Shown: positions 33,975-46,073, counted from the stretch's first letter. The stretch is 64,000 nucleotides of DNA from Agromyces intestinalis (GCF_008365295.1 NZ_CP043505.1:2666001-2730000); one strand, 5' to 3'. Translations and numbers: made by a program. The notes: generated from the sequence alone by a model not told the origin.

Positions 33975-36224
33975 GTGACCCTTCACACCCCGACCGCCTC
34001 AGCGCGGTCCCGATCCGGCCGCAGCCGGATCCTCGCCACCGCGCTCGCCGCGGTGTTCATCGCGACGACCGCGGCCCTCCCTGTGACGGCCGCCTCCGCC
34101 GCGCCCGCCAACCTCTCGCAGGGCAAGCCGGCGACGGCGTCGTCGGTCGAGAACGCCGACTACACGCCGGCGTCCGCCGCGTTCGACGGCGACCCCGGCA
34201 CGCGCTGGGCGAGCCAGTGGAGCGACCCCCAGTGGATCCAGGTCGACCTCGGCGCCCGCGCGTCGATCGACCGCGTCGACCTCAGCTGGGAAGGCGCGTA
34301 CGCACGTTCGTACGAGATCCAGGTGTCCGACAGCGGCACCGGCGGGTGGACGACGATCTATTCGACCACAAGCGGCCCCGGCGGTGTCGAGTCGCTCGAT
34401 GTCGAAGGCGCGGGCCGCTACGTTCGCCTGCTCGGCACCGAGCGGGCCAACGGCTACGGCTACTCGCTGTGGGAGTTCGCCGTCTTCGGCACCACGGGCG
34501 ACGGCACCACCGGCCCCGACCCCGATCCCGAACCCGGCGGTCCGGTCGATGCGGGGCATCCGAACCAGCCCGGCCCGTTCACCCAGCCCAGCGTGGTGCG
34601 GGTGACCGGCGGTCACGGCGACTGGGACCTCTCGGTCGACGGCAAGCCGTACACGGTCAAGGGCTTCACGTGGGGTCCGTCGTTCGGCGAAGCCGGCGAG
34701 TACATGGACGACTTCACCGCCATGGGCGCGAACACGACCCGCACCTGGGGAACCGGCGCCGACACCGTGCAACTGCTCGACGTCGCTGCCCAGTACGGCG
34801 TGCGCGTCATCAACGGCTTCTGGCTGCTGCCCGGCGGCGGCCCCGGTTCGGGCGGATGCATCGACTACACGACCGACGCGAACTACAAGGACACGACGAA
34901 GGCCGACATCCTGAACTGGGTGAACACGTACAAGTCGCACCCCGCAACGCTCATGTGGAACGTGGGCAACGAGTCGCTGCTCGGCCTGCAGAACTGCTAC
35001 TCGGGCGACCAGCTCGAGGCCCAGCGCACCGCGTACGCGTCCTATGTCAACGAGGTCGCACTCGCGATCAAGCAGATCGATCCGAACCATCCGGTCACCT
35101 CGACCGACGCGTGGACCGGGGCCTGGCCGTACTACCGGGCCAACACCCCGGCGCTCGACCTGCTGTCGGTGAACTCGTACGGCGACGTCTGCAACATCGA
35201 GCAGACCTGGGTCGACGGCGGCTACGACAAGCCCTACATCGTCACCGAGGGCGGCGCGGCCGGCGAGTGGGAGGTGCCCGACGACGCGAACGGCGTGCCC
35301 GACGAGCCCACCGACCTCGAGAAGGGCGAGGCGTACGTCGACTCGTGGCGCTGCCTGCGCGAGCACGACGGCGTGGCACTCGGGGCGACGTTCTTCCACT
35401 TCGGGCTCGAGGGCGACTTCGGGGGCGTCTGGTTCAACGTCATCCCCGGCGGCAACAAGCGACTCGGCTACTACACGGTCGCCGACATGTGGAACGGGTC
35501 GGCAGCCGACGGCAACACGCCGCCGCGCATCACCGGCATGGACATCCCCGGCTCCTCGGCCATCACCGCGGGCGAGCCGTTCACGGTCACGCTCGACGTG
35601 ACCGACCCCGACGGCGATCCGCTGAACTACGTCACCTTCGTGAACTCGAAGTACATCGACGGCGCCGGCGGCGTGCAGTTCGTCGAGCACCAGCGCGCGG
35701 GAAACCGCATCACCATCACCGCGCCGCAGAAGCTCGGCGTCTGGAAGGCGTACGTGTACGTCGAAGACGGCCAGGGCAACGTCGGCGTCGAGACCCGGTC
35801 GTTCCGGGTGGTCGCCCCGGCGATCGACGGCACGAACGTGGCGCTCGGCAAGCCGGCCACCGCGTCGAGCTTCCAGGTGTGGGGCGACGACTACACGCCC
35901 GGCCGTGCGTTCGACGGCGAGCAGTCGACGCGGTGGTCGAGCGAGTGGGCGCCGACCGGGTGGGTCCAGGTCGACCTCGGCCAGCCCACGGCGTTCGACC
36001 GCATCCAGCTCATCTGGGAGTCGGCGTTCGCGAAGTCGTACGAGGTGCAGACCTCGAACGACGGCACGAACTGGTCGACGATCCAGACCGTGACGGGCGG
36101 GGACGGCGGCATCGACGACGTCCAGGCCGCCGGAAACGCCCGCTACGTGCGGCTGAATCTCACCGAGCGGGGCACCGACTGGGGCTTCTCGCTCTACGAG
36201 GTGGGCATCTACCGCACCAACTGA
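33975..36224 (+). CDS. Secreted CBM32 glycoside hydrolase, clan GH-A-like
   Basis: A 749-residue exported protein with a signal peptide ending near residue 41 (ASA). Order: CBM32/discoidin (about 45-172), Pro/Asp linker, TIM-barrel hydrolase (about 205-505), an Ig/cadherin-like beta domain (515-610) and a second CBM32 (615-749). E333 in WNVGNES fits the acid/base of clan GH-A and E425 in VTEGG fits the nucleophile. I cannot name the GH family; relatives such as GH2, GH5 or GH72 share this pattern. The GTG start follows AAGGAGA. It is first in a three-gene run divergent from the LacI regulator. Confidence 0.82.
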   Translation: MTLHTPTASARSRSGRSRILATALAAVFIATTAALPVTAASAAPANLSQGKPATASSVENADYTPASAAFDGDPGTRWASQWSDPQWIQVDLGARASIDRVDLSWEGAYARSYEIQVSDSGTGGWTTIYSTTSGPGGVESLDVEGAGRYVRLLGTERANGYGYSLWEFAVFGTTGDGTTGPDPDPEPGGPVDAGHPNQPGPFTQPSVVRVTGGHGDWDLSVDGKPYTVKGFTWGPSFGEAGEYMDDFTAMGANTTRTWGTGADTVQLLDVAAQYGVRVINGFWLLPGGGPGSGGCIDYTTDANYKDTTKADILNWVNTYKSHPATLMWNVGNESLLGLQNCYSGDQLEAQRTAYASYVNEVALAIKQIDPNHPVTSTDAWTGAWPYYRANTPALDLLSVNSYGDVCNIEQTWVDGGYDKPYIVTEGGAAGEWEVPDDANGVPDEPTDLEKGEAYVDSWRCLREHDGVALGATFFHFGLEGDFGGVWFNVIPGGNKRLGYYTVADMWNGSAADGNTPPRITGMDIPGSSAITAGEPFTVTLDVTDPDGDPLNYVTFVNSKYIDGAGGVQFVEHQRAGNRITITAPQKLGVWKAYVYVEDGQGNVGVETRSFRVVAPAIDGTNVALGKPATASSFQVWGDDYTPGRAFDGEQSTRWSSEWAPTGWVQVDLGQPTAFDRIQLIWESAFAKSYEVQTSNDGTNWSTIQTVTGGDGGIDDVQAAGNARYVRLNLTERGTDWGFSLYEVGIYRTN

Positions 36225-36230
36225 TCCGGC

Positions 36231-36267
36231 CCCGGGGCGGAGCGCTCTCTCCCGCCTCCGCCCCGGG
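36231..36267 (+). terminator. Intercistronic hairpin in the CBM32 locus
   Basis: Arms CCCGGGGCGGA (36231-36241) and TCCGCCCCGGG (36257-36267) start seven bases after the stop. It may be a partial terminator or a 3'-stabilising structure. The remaining gap to 36436 shows no separate promoter. Confidence 0.55.
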
Positions 36268-36436
36268 AGCACCGGCACCACCGCCGGCGCAACGTCACTC
36301 CGCCCTTCGGAACCACCGCGTTCCGTCGCAGGCGTGCCCTGAGCACGTCGACCCGAGCCCAGGCCGTTCGGCCGACCTCTCGAACCCGCGCACCACGCGC
36401 GAGTTCGCCATGCCTCCGAGTCAAGGAAGCCATCGC

Positions 36437-37938
36437 ATGACCTCTCGATTCCATGCACCACCGTCCTCGAGCGCGGGCGGAGACGCCGGCACCGCCGCCG
36501 CGGTACCGACCAGCGCCGTCCGGCGCCCGCGCGCCTTCGCCGCGGCGCTCGCCGTGCTCGCCACGCTCGCCGTGGCATCCGCCTCGATCGTCGCCGCGCA
36601 GGCGGCGGCGGCCGCACCCGCCACGCTGCTCTCGCGCGGCGCCCTCACCGCCGCATCCACCTCCGAGGCCGGCAACCTCGGCCCGAGGTTCGCCGTCGAC
36701 GGCGACCGCGCGACGCGGTGGGCCAGCCTTCCCTCCGACGACCAGTGGATCCGCATCGACCTCGGCGCGAGTCATCCGCTCGAACGCGTCGTGCTCGACT
36801 GGGAGGCCGCGTACGCGAAGTCGTTCGTCGTGCAGGTCTCGGACGACCAGCAGACCTGGCACACGGTCGCGACCGTCACCGACGGCATCGGCGGCGTGCA
36901 GACCCTCGAGTTCCTCGGCGCGGGCCGCTACGTGCAGCTCGTCGCGAGCGAGCGGGCGACCGGCTACGGCTACTCGCTGTTCGAGTTCTCGGTCTACGGC
37001 GACGGCGAGGTCGTCGACCCCGAAGACCCGCCGGCGTGGAACGACGAGGTCACGCACCACGAGTTCCAGGCGAACTGCGAGTTCTCGCACTTCCTGCCCG
37101 ACGACCCGATCGTGTTCCCGGGTCGGGCCGGCGCCTCGCACCTGCACACCTTCGTCGGCAACCGCTCGACCGACGCGTTCACGACCACCGAGTCGCTGCT
37201 CGCGAACACCGCGTCGACCTGCACGGTGCCCCAGGATCACTCCTCGTACTGGTTCCCCGCGCTCTACCGCGGTGACACGCCCATCGAGCCCGACATCCCG
37301 ATGACGATCTACTACAAGTCGGGCATCGACGACTACACCAAGGTCGTGCCGTTCCCGCAGGGCCTGCGGTTCGTCGCGGGGGACATGATGGCCACGGTCG
37401 ACTCGTTCCGCACCGCACCCGGCGCGGTCGAGGGCTGGGAGTGCGGCGACCTCTCGAAGAGTTGGGAGATCCCCGACTACTGCGACCCGGGCACCGAGCT
37501 GAACATCCGCTACCAGGCGCCGTCCTGCTGGGACGGCATGCACCTCACGCCCGAGGAGTCGGCCCACATGGGCCACGGGGCGCACATGGCGTACCCGGTG
37601 AACGGGCAATGCCCGATGAGCCATCCCGTCGCGGTGCCGATGATCGAGTTCAAGATCGCCTGGCCGGTGTCGGGCGACCTCTCCGACGTGCACCTCGCGA
37701 GCGGTAGCGACCAGTCGTGGCACTACGACTTCTTCAACGCCTGGGAGCCCGAGGTGCTCGAGCGGCTGGTCGAGCACTGCATCAACGGCGGGCTGCAGTG
37801 CAACCCGCGCGGCTACGACCTGTACAAGCCGCACCGCGGCACCGTGCTCGACGAGCAGTACCAGCTCGTGCCCGAGACGCTGCCGACGGCCGCGAGGGCC
37901 GCGACGGCCGCAACGGCCGCGAGCGCAGGGGGCGCACG

Positions 37939-37942
<4 letters not shown>
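36437..37942 (+). CDS. Secreted CBM32-DUF1996 protein
   Basis: A 501-residue exported protein with a long basic N-region, a hydrophobic helix (about residues 35-55) and cleavage near AQA/AAA at 55-62. A CBM32 domain covers about 62-190 and a DUF1996 domain about 198-450. The latter shows its conserved start (EFQANCEFSHFLPDDPIV), ASHLHTFVGN, six or more cysteines and many His residues (MGHGAHMAYPV). DUF1996 is best known from fungi, where it is uncharacterised. The tail is Ala/Thr-rich. The ATG follows AAGGAAG, and the stop overlaps the next gene (ATGA). Confidence 0.83.
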
Positions 37943-40146
<2,204 letters not shown>

Positions 40147-40160
40147 CCAGCACCAGAGGG

Positions 40161-40191
40161 TCGGGCGGCGCGGAAACCCCGTGCCGCCCGA
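40161..40191 (+). terminator. Terminator of the CBM32 locus
   Basis: A 13-bp stem, TCGGGCGGCGCGG with CCGTGCCGCCCGA (one G-T pair), a five-base loop, then TTCTGGATT, 14 bases after the stop. Confidence 0.78.
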
Positions 40192-40217
40192 TTCTGGATT
40201 CCCCGGCGCACCGTCGC

Positions 40218-40715
40218 TCAGGCACCGCCGCGCGGCTCGAGCACGACGACCGCGGTCTCGGTGGGGCGCAGCGACGCGTGCACGTCGAGGTCGTCACCGT
40301 ACGTTCGCCAGGTCGCCCACAGCCGCGACCGCTCGGCGCCCTCGGCGGCACGGGCGCGAACGCCGCGTGACCCGCCGTCGACCACGACCGTCGCATCGGG
40401 GTTCGCCTGCAGGTTGAGCCACCACGCCGGCTCGGGCGCCGCCCACCCGTTCATCGCGAGCGTGACGAGGTTCGGTCCGTCCTCGAAGTACGCGACGATC
40501 ACGGGTCGCTCGCGGCCCGACCGGCGGCCGACGGTCGTGAGGTGCATCATGCCCCAGCGCCCCGGCTGCGGCGGTCGCAGGCCGAAGCGACCGGCGCTCA
40601 CCCGGTACAGCCCACGGTGCACCACCCACGCCGTGCGCACGAACCAGCGCGGCGGAATGCGGGCGGAGCTCGCGGGCTCGGTCGAGGTGGATTCGGCGGT
40701 GCGGTGCTCGTCCAT
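40218..40715 (-). CDS. F420-type nitroreductase family protein
   Basis: A 165-residue protein of the split beta-barrel deazaflavin-dependent nitroreductase (Ddn) group. The family pattern MMHLTTVGRRSGRERPVIVAYFEDG and WWLNLQANPDATV is clear. Homologues bind coenzyme F420 or other flavins and lipids. The reaction here is unknown. A Ser/Thr/Glu-rich N-terminus precedes the domain. The ATG at 40715 follows AAGGGA. Confidence 0.82.
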   Translation of the reverse strand: MDEHRTAESTSTEPASSARIPPRWFVRTAWVVHRGLYRVSAGRFGLRPPQPGRWGMMHLTTVGRRSGRERPVIVAYFEDGPNLVTLAMNGWAAPEPAWWLNLQANPDATVVVDGGSRGVRARAAEGAERSRLWATWRTYGDDLDVHASLRPTETAVVVLEPRGGA

Positions 40716-40763
40716 CGGCTCATCCCTTCGCTTCGGCCCACGATCCCGCGCGGGACCGAACGC

Positions 40764-40789
40764 GTCAATCGGCCGACCGGCCGGTTGAC
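40764..40789. promoter_or_regulatory. Inverted repeat before the nitroreductase gene
   Basis: Arms GTCAATCGGCC and GGCCGGTTGAC (one mismatch) around GACC, between the minus-strand GNAT gene and the nitroreductase homologue. It could be a terminator of the former or a TetR-type operator of the latter. Confidence 0.45.
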
Positions 40790-40822
40790 GTGCGGGCGAC
40801 TCAGCCGATCGGCCGATGGGCG

Positions 40823-41329
40823 CTACCGCACCAGGCGAACCTCGTGGATCTCCTCGCCGAGGAACGGCACGTCCTGACTGGCGCCGTCGGCGACGAACCC
40901 GTTGCGGGCGTAGAACCGGTGCGCGCGGGGGTTGTCCTCGGCGACCCACAGGTAGACGCCCTCGCCCTCGCCGATGACGGCGTCGAAGAGCTGCTTGCCG
41001 ATGCCCGTGCCGTGGTGGGCGTCGAGCACGTAGATGAAGTACAGCTCGCGCGGCCGCGGTGCGTCCTCGTCGCGTGCCGGGCCCGAACCCGCGAAGCCGA
41101 CGATCTCGCCGTCGACGACGGCGGCGTACTGCAGGTACTCCTCGCCGCGCTCGGCGAGGTGGTTCCAGAGTTCGGCCATGCGGCGCGGCGAGAGGTGCTC
41201 GAACGCGGCGGCGCTGATCAGGTGGTCGTAGGTCTCGTGCCAGCAGGTCGCGTGCACGCGACCCAGTGCCTCCGCGTCGGAGTCGCGGATGGGGCGGATG
41301 ACTGCTTGGGCAACGACGTCGGTGCTCAT
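40823..41329 (-). CDS. GNAT family N-acetyltransferase
   Basis: A 168-residue acetyltransferase. The acetyl-CoA loop is HHGTGIGKQLFDAV, preceded by the beta4 strand ELYFIYVLDA and followed by YLWVAEDNPRAHRFYARNGF. Substrate unknown. TACCCT lies eight bases before the ATG at 41329 on the minus strand. Longer upstream frames are not supported. Confidence 0.88.
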   Translation of the reverse strand: MSTDVVAQAVIRPIRDSDAEALGRVHATCWHETYDHLISAAAFEHLSPRRMAELWNHLAERGEEYLQYAAVVDGEIVGFAGSGPARDEDAPRPRELYFIYVLDAHHGTGIGKQLFDAVIGEGEGVYLWVAEDNPRAHRFYARNGFVADGASQDVPFLGEEIHEVRLVR

Positions 41330-41519
41330 GTCGGTCAAGGGTAGGCGAGGCGTCCTCGCATACGAAATCGAGCCGTCGCGGGGTGCACGCAGGTGCGGCC
41401 GGGCGCAGCGATCGGGCGGGGTCTCAGTGGCGGCACCGAGCCGCGGTTCAGTGCCGCCCGCCGCGCGATCGAGGGTGGCCACGGTGACCGGGAGTCCGTG
41501 GCATCCGTAGCTTGCGACC

Positions 41520-43022
41520 ATGCCCACACGCACACTCACCGTCATGACCGCTGCCGCCGGAGCCGGCGCCATCGCGGTCGGCCTCTCCGGATGCTTCGCC
41601 ATCGGCGGCGGAGGTGGCCCCGTCGGATTCGACGGCGTCCAGTCCGCCACGATCCAGCTCGAATCCGTCGGCACGTTCGTCTCGCCCGAGGAGGGCGGGT
41701 ACGAGGCGGCCGGTCGCGGATCGGGGTTCCTCATCACTCCCGACGGTCTGGCCGTCACGAACAACCACGTCGTCACCGGCGCCGGCACGATCAAGGTCTG
41801 GCGTGGCGGCGACACCACGAAGGAGCTGAGCGCCAAGGTGCTCGGCTCGTCCGAATGCCTCGACCTCGCCGTCGTGCAGCTCGAGGGTTCCGGGTATCCG
41901 TTCCTCGACTGGCGCAAGGGCGACATCGAGACCGCGCTCGACGTGTACGCCGCGGGGTTCCCGCTCGGCGACCCGACCTTCACCGAGACCAAGGGGATCG
42001 TGTCGAAGGCCGTCACCGGGGGTGAGACGCCGTGGGCGTCGATCGACTCGGTCATCGAGCACGACGCGCGCATCCGCGGCGGCAACTCGGGTGGCCCGCT
42101 GATCGACGCGAACGGCGCGCTCGTCGGGGTGAACTACGCCGGCAACGACGCGCTCGACTACAACTACGCGATCCACCGCGACGCGGTGCTCGAGGTCATC
42201 GGCGACCTCGTCGACGGTACGGACGTGCTCTCGCTCGGCATCAACGGCGAGGCGCTCGTCGACGAGGAGGGCACCGGGCTCGGCATCTGGGTCAACTCGG
42301 TGAAGTCGGGCTCGGTCGCCGACCAGGCCGGCGTCGAGCCGGGCGACCTGCTCACCACCATGGAGGGGGTCAGCCTCGGCGTGAACGGCACCCTCACCGA
42401 GTACTGCGACGTGCTGCGCACGCACGGGCAGGATGCCACGCTGTCGGTCGAGCTGTACCGCCCGGCCGAGGAGGCGTACTACCGCGGCCAGTTCAACGGC
42501 GAGCCGATCACGGCCGTGCCGGTGGTCGGGTCGGGCTCGGCGGGCGAGCCGACGGGCGACACCGTGACGGTCGCGGACGACTCGGGCGCGGTCACGTTCG
42601 ACGCACCCGCATCGTGGTCGCAGATCGACGGCGCGCCGGTCACCGACGCGAACGGCACGACCTGGCAGGCGGCGTCGGCGGCGCCCGACCTCGCCGGCTT
42701 CGAGGGCACCTGGAGCACCCCGGGCGCGACGGTCTACGCCACGCCCGGCGTCGTGATGTCGCCGGATGCCGCGGCCGATCTCGTCTCGTCGGGAGCGGCC
42801 GAGGAGGGCTGCACGTCGACCGGGCGCGAGCCGTTCGACGACGGGTTCCACACCGGGGTCTGGGAGATCTTCACCGGCTGCGGCGGATCGACCACCTACG
42901 TGGTGGTCGGCGCGACCGACTACGACGGCACCTACACCACGATCGTGGCGGCGCAGGGGATCTCGGACGCCGACCTCGAGGGCATCGACCAGGTGCTCGG
43001 CACCTTCTACGCGAGCTACTGA
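41520..43022 (+). CDS. HtrA-like trypsin/PDZ lipoprotein protease
   Basis: A 500-residue surface serine protease. It has a lipobox LSGC (Cys near residue 25) and a chymotrypsin-fold domain with H83 (NNHVV), D115 (CLDLAVV) and S190 (GGNSGGP), an intact triad. A PDZ-like domain covers about 255-330 (GSVADQAGVEPGDLL). A C-terminal domain with paired cysteines (EEGCTS, FTGCGG) is of unknown fold. The family degrades or chaperones misfolded exported proteins. TAGCTT lies six bases before the ATG. Confidence 0.9.
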   Translation: MPTRTLTVMTAAAGAGAIAVGLSGCFAIGGGGGPVGFDGVQSATIQLESVGTFVSPEEGGYEAAGRGSGFLITPDGLAVTNNHVVTGAGTIKVWRGGDTTKELSAKVLGSSECLDLAVVQLEGSGYPFLDWRKGDIETALDVYAAGFPLGDPTFTETKGIVSKAVTGGETPWASIDSVIEHDARIRGGNSGGPLIDANGALVGVNYAGNDALDYNYAIHRDAVLEVIGDLVDGTDVLSLGINGEALVDEEGTGLGIWVNSVKSGSVADQAGVEPGDLLTTMEGVSLGVNGTLTEYCDVLRTHGQDATLSVELYRPAEEAYYRGQFNGEPITAVPVVGSGSAGEPTGDTVTVADDSGAVTFDAPASWSQIDGAPVTDANGTTWQAASAAPDLAGFEGTWSTPGATVYATPGVVMSPDAAADLVSSGAAEEGCTSTGREPFDDGFHTGVWEIFTGCGGSTTYVVVGATDYDGTYTTIVAAQGISDADLEGIDQVLGTFYASY

Positions 43023-43034
43023 GCGTCCGCACGG

Positions 43035-43074
43035 CGAACGGGGTGGGGTGCCGGACGGCACCCCACCCCGTTCG
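43035..43074. terminator. Bidirectional hairpin terminator
   Basis: A perfect 19-bp stem (43035-43053 with 43056-43074) between the convergent protease and DEAD-box helicase genes. Confidence 0.85.
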
Positions 43075-43087
43075 TGGTCGGTTGGGC

Positions 43088-44641
43088 TCAGCCCTGCGCG
43101 CGGCGGTTCGTGCGCTGGTTGCGGCTGGGGCTCACGAGGCTGCCGACGCGAAGCGGCTGCTTCGCCGACGTGCGGCCCTGCGAACCGGATGCTCCGCGCT
43201 TCGCGCCCGCCGCTTGGGTGGGCTGGCCCGACGCCTGGCGCTGGGCGCCCGTGGTCTGCGCGCCACGGCTGTGGCCCTGGCCGCGCTTCGGGGCGCTGGC
43301 CTTGGCTTCGGCCGGACGGCCCGAACGGTCGCGCCGGCGCGGGCTCGAGACATCCGCCGCCTGGCCCTGGCCGCCGCGCGCCGCGCGCTTGCGCTGCGCG
43401 TTCGCACCCTGCGACCGCCCGCCGCCCTGCTGGGGCGCGGCCGACTTCGGGGCCGGCTTCACGTAGGGCGCCACCTGGCCGACGAGCGCGGTGACACTCG
43501 GCGACGACGGAGAGACCCGCTGGGGCGTGACCTGGATCGCGGCCTTGCGCAGCAGGCTCTTGAGGTCGCCCATCTGAGCGGGCATCGCGATGGTCACCAC
43601 GTCGCCCTCGCTACCCGCGCGGGCGGTGCGGCCCGAGCGGTGCAGGTACGCCTTGTGCTCCATCGGCGGGTCGACGTGGATGACGAGCTCGATGTCGTCG
43701 ACGTGCACGCCGCGGGCCGCGACATCCGTGGCGACCATGACGCGCACCGAACCGTCGCCGAACGCGGCGAGGTTGCGGTCGCGCTGCGGCTGCGACAGGT
43801 TGCCGTGCAGGTCGACCGCGGGGATGCCCTGCTCGGTGAGCTTCTTCGCGAGCTTCTTCGCCTGGTGCTTCGTGCGCATGAAGAGGATGCGACGGCCCAT
43901 GCCGCTCGCGAGCGTGCGCACGAGCTCGTTCTTCTGGTCGGTGTCGGCGACCTCGAACACGTGGTGGGTCATCGCCGCGACGTGCGAGGTGGCCTCGTCG
44001 ACCGAGTGCAGCACCTCGTTGTGGAGGAAGCGCTTCACGAGCTTGTCGACGCCGTTGTCGAGCGTCGCCGAGAACAGCAGGCGCTGGCCGTCGGTGGGCG
44101 TCTTGTCCATGATGCGCGTGACGCCCGGCAGGAACCCGAGGTCGGCCATGTGGTCGGCCTCGTCGAGCACGGTGATCTCGACGGCGTCGAGGGTGACGTG
44201 GCCCTGCTTCATGAGGTCTTCGAGTCGGCCGGGGCAGGCGACGACGATGTCGACGCCGGCGCGCAGCGCGTCGACCTGGCGCTTCTGGTTGATGCCGCCG
44301 AAGATCGTGGTGGTCTTCAGGTCGTAGGCGGCGGCGAGCGGTGCGAGCACCGCGTCGATCTGGGTCGCGAGCTCGCGGGTCGGGGCGAGCACGAGGCCGA
44401 GCGGGCGACCCGCGCGGCGGCGGCCGCCGGCGAGCTTCGTGCCGAGGCGCGCCACCATGGGCAGCGCGAAGGCGATGGTCTTGCCCGAGCCGGTCTTGCC
44501 GCGGCCGAGCACGTCGCGGCCGGCGAGCGTGTCGGGCAGGGTGTCGGCCTGGATCGGGAAGGGGGAGGTCTTGCCGTCGGCCGCGAGCACGGCGACGAGC
44601 GGGGCGGGCACGCCGAGCGCGCCGAAGGTCAGGTCGGTCAT
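43088..44641 (-). CDS. DEAD-box RNA helicase
   Basis: A 517-residue ATP-dependent RNA helicase. Q-motif region FPIQADTLP, Walker A GRGKTGSGKT, PTRELA, DEAD as VLDEADHM, SAT as FSATL, and motif VI HRSGRTARAG are all present. The last about 110 residues are a basic, Gly/Gln/Ala/Arg-rich disordered tail, typical of RhlE/DeaD relatives acting on ribosomes or cold-shock mRNA. AGGACC precedes the ATG. The 227-bp upstream gap contains a CGGATGCC octamer and a short GGGC...GCCC hairpin but no gene. Confidence 0.95.
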   Translation of the reverse strand: MTDLTFGALGVPAPLVAVLAADGKTSPFPIQADTLPDTLAGRDVLGRGKTGSGKTIAFALPMVARLGTKLAGGRRRAGRPLGLVLAPTRELATQIDAVLAPLAAAYDLKTTTIFGGINQKRQVDALRAGVDIVVACPGRLEDLMKQGHVTLDAVEITVLDEADHMADLGFLPGVTRIMDKTPTDGQRLLFSATLDNGVDKLVKRFLHNEVLHSVDEATSHVAAMTHHVFEVADTDQKNELVRTLASGMGRRILFMRTKHQAKKLAKKLTEQGIPAVDLHGNLSQPQRDRNLAAFGDGSVRVMVATDVAARGVHVDDIELVIHVDPPMEHKAYLHRSGRTARAGSEGDVVTIAMPAQMGDLKSLLRKAAIQVTPQRVSPSSPSVTALVGQVAPYVKPAPKSAAPQQGGGRSQGANAQRKRAARGGQGQAADVSSPRRRDRSGRPAEAKASAPKRGQGHSRGAQTTGAQRQASGQPTQAAGAKRGASGSQGRTSAKQPLRVGSLVSPSRNQRTNRRAQG

Positions 44642-44868
44642 GAGGTCCTGTTCGGGTGGGCACCGGGGTTCAGGGCGCAGCCGGATGCCACGCCCGGGCG
44701 CGCATCGTGGCGCGAACCCTGCGGTGAGAAATGGGCGAAGGCGCCGGTCGGCGCATCCGTTCGCCGTATGAAATCCATCGGGCCGGAAGCCCGGAAAGCG
44801 TGTCTACGACGCAGGCCGCACGAACGGCGGCCGTGCACCACCATAGCGGATGCACCTGGACGACGCGT

Positions 44869-45498
44869 TCAGCGAGGCATCCGCTCGCCCACCGGCACCT
44901 CTTCGCGGAGGGTGTTGCCGGCCTGCGGCAGCGGGCACGACCACGACGGGTCGTACGCGCACGACGGGTTGTACGCGAAGTTGAAGTCGATGACGAGGCT
45001 GTCATCGTCGGCGCCGGGGCCGAGGTCGGCGCCCTTCATGGTGTCGAGCAGGTAGCGCCCGCCGCCGTAGGTGCCGCCCGGCGCCCCGGCGAGGGAGTCC
45101 TTCACCGGCAGGAACAACCCGCCCGCGTAGCCCGTGATGCGCCAGACGTCGAGCGTGCCGAGGTACGGCAGTCGCACCGTGCCGACCAGCAGCATCGGGA
45201 TCGTGCCGTCGGTGGCCGTGTCGACCGTGATGCGCACGGTCTCTTCGGGGCGGCGCACCCTGAGCTCGAACCGCCAGTCGGGGTCGTAGGTGCCGACCGT
45301 CAGCCCGGTGAATCGGGCGCGGTCGTCGGGCAGCAGCGGCGACTGCGGATGCCCGGCGAACAGTTCGTCGCGGCCCGACTTCCACAGGTCGTGCCCCGCG
45401 CGCGGGTCGCGCACGCTGAGCTGGCGCACGCCCGCGTAGAGGCCGGCGACGCGACGGCGCCAATCGGCCAGCTGCAGGGCGGCGAGGGTGGCGCTCAT
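44869..45498 (-). CDS. DUF1684 family protein
   Basis: A 209-residue cytosolic protein matching DUF1684. It has W-R in the early helix (LADWRRRVAGLYAGVR), FAGHPQSPLL, the beta sandwich FELRVRRPEE, and the conserved end motif NFAYNPSCAYDPSWSCPLPQAGN with PVGE. The cysteines and Asn/Tyr of that motif suggest a ligand or metal site, but no activity is established. The ATG at 45498 overlaps the upstream SRPBCC stop by four bases. Confidence 0.85.
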   Translation of the reverse strand: MSATLAALQLADWRRRVAGLYAGVRQLSVRDPRAGHDLWKSGRDELFAGHPQSPLLPDDRARFTGLTVGTYDPDWRFELRVRRPEETVRITVDTATDGTIPMLLVGTVRLPYLGTLDVWRITGYAGGLFLPVKDSLAGAPGGTYGGGRYLLDTMKGADLGPGADDDSLVIDFNFAYNPSCAYDPSWSCPLPQAGNTLREEVPVGERMPR

Positions 45499-46073
45499 CG
45501 GTCGGCTCCGGATGCGTCGGGGCCGCCGGATGCCCAGGATGCCTCGGATGCCTCGGTGCCGGCGTGCTCCGCGGCATCCGCGGTGCCGGGCGGATCGAAC
45601 GCCCAGCCGGGCGCGAGCGCCTTCAGGCGCGCGCCGCGCCACTGCCAGAACGACCACGCCGGGTACCAGAGCGCCGCGTCGGCGGCGGGGGATCCCGTCG
45701 ATACGAGCAGCCGGTCGCGGTAGAGCGTGCGGCCGTCGGGCAGGGGAGAGATCGCCATCCGGTGATCCCACGAGCGCAGCCCGGCGCGCCCGCGCGTGAT
45801 CGTGCCGCCGCCGTCGCGCAGCATCCGCACGCCGCGGGGCAGGCCGCCGGGGTACGACACGTCGACGAACGACTCGCCGACCGGCCACCGCCGGAAGACC
45901 AGCGTCTGCAGACGGTGCGTGCCGACCGGCCAGGTCGTCGGCAGGCCGCCGGGTTCGAGCGACGAGAAGTCGAGCCACGGCGCGACGACCTCGCGCAGCA
46001 CCGATGGGCTGCGGATCGCGCGCCACGCGGCATCCGCATCGCAGTCGAGCCTCAGCTTGAGAAGCACCCGCAT
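45495..46073 (-). CDS. SRPBCC-like (polyketide cyclase/START fold) protein
   Basis: A 192-residue protein with the START/SRPBCC profile: MRVLLKLRLDCDADAAWRAI at the N-terminus, beta-strands in the middle and an amphipathic C-terminal helix (YPAWSFWQWRGARLKALA). It ends in a low-complexity EASEASWASGG tail with several CGGATGCC octamers. It probably binds a hydrophobic ligand. TACGCT lies six bases before the ATG at 46073, so it heads a two-gene operon with DUF1684. Confidence 0.75.
   Translation of the reverse strand: MRVLLKLRLDCDADAAWRAIRSPSVLREVVAPWLDFSSLEPGGLPTTWPVGTHRLQTLVFRRWPVGESFVDVSYPGGLPRGVRMLRDGGGTITRGRAGLRSWDHRMAISPLPDGRTLYRDRLLVSTGSPAADAALWYPAWSFWQWRGARLKALAPGWAFDPPGTADAAEHAGTEASEASWASGGPDASGADR

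Noticed and set aside
41330-41519. Possible small RNA or riboswitch upstream of the HtrA-like gene (GGCGGCAC/GTGCCGCC hairpin)
   Set aside because: The -10 box is six bases before the ATG, so the hairpin lies outside the predicted transcript, and I see no promoter for a separate RNA.
42032-45055. A 1007-codon plus-strand frame over the protease and DEAD-box helicase genes
   Set aside because: It is out of frame with the protease and antisense to the helicase, which both have complete catalytic motifs. The long frame reads as low-complexity Arg/Ala.
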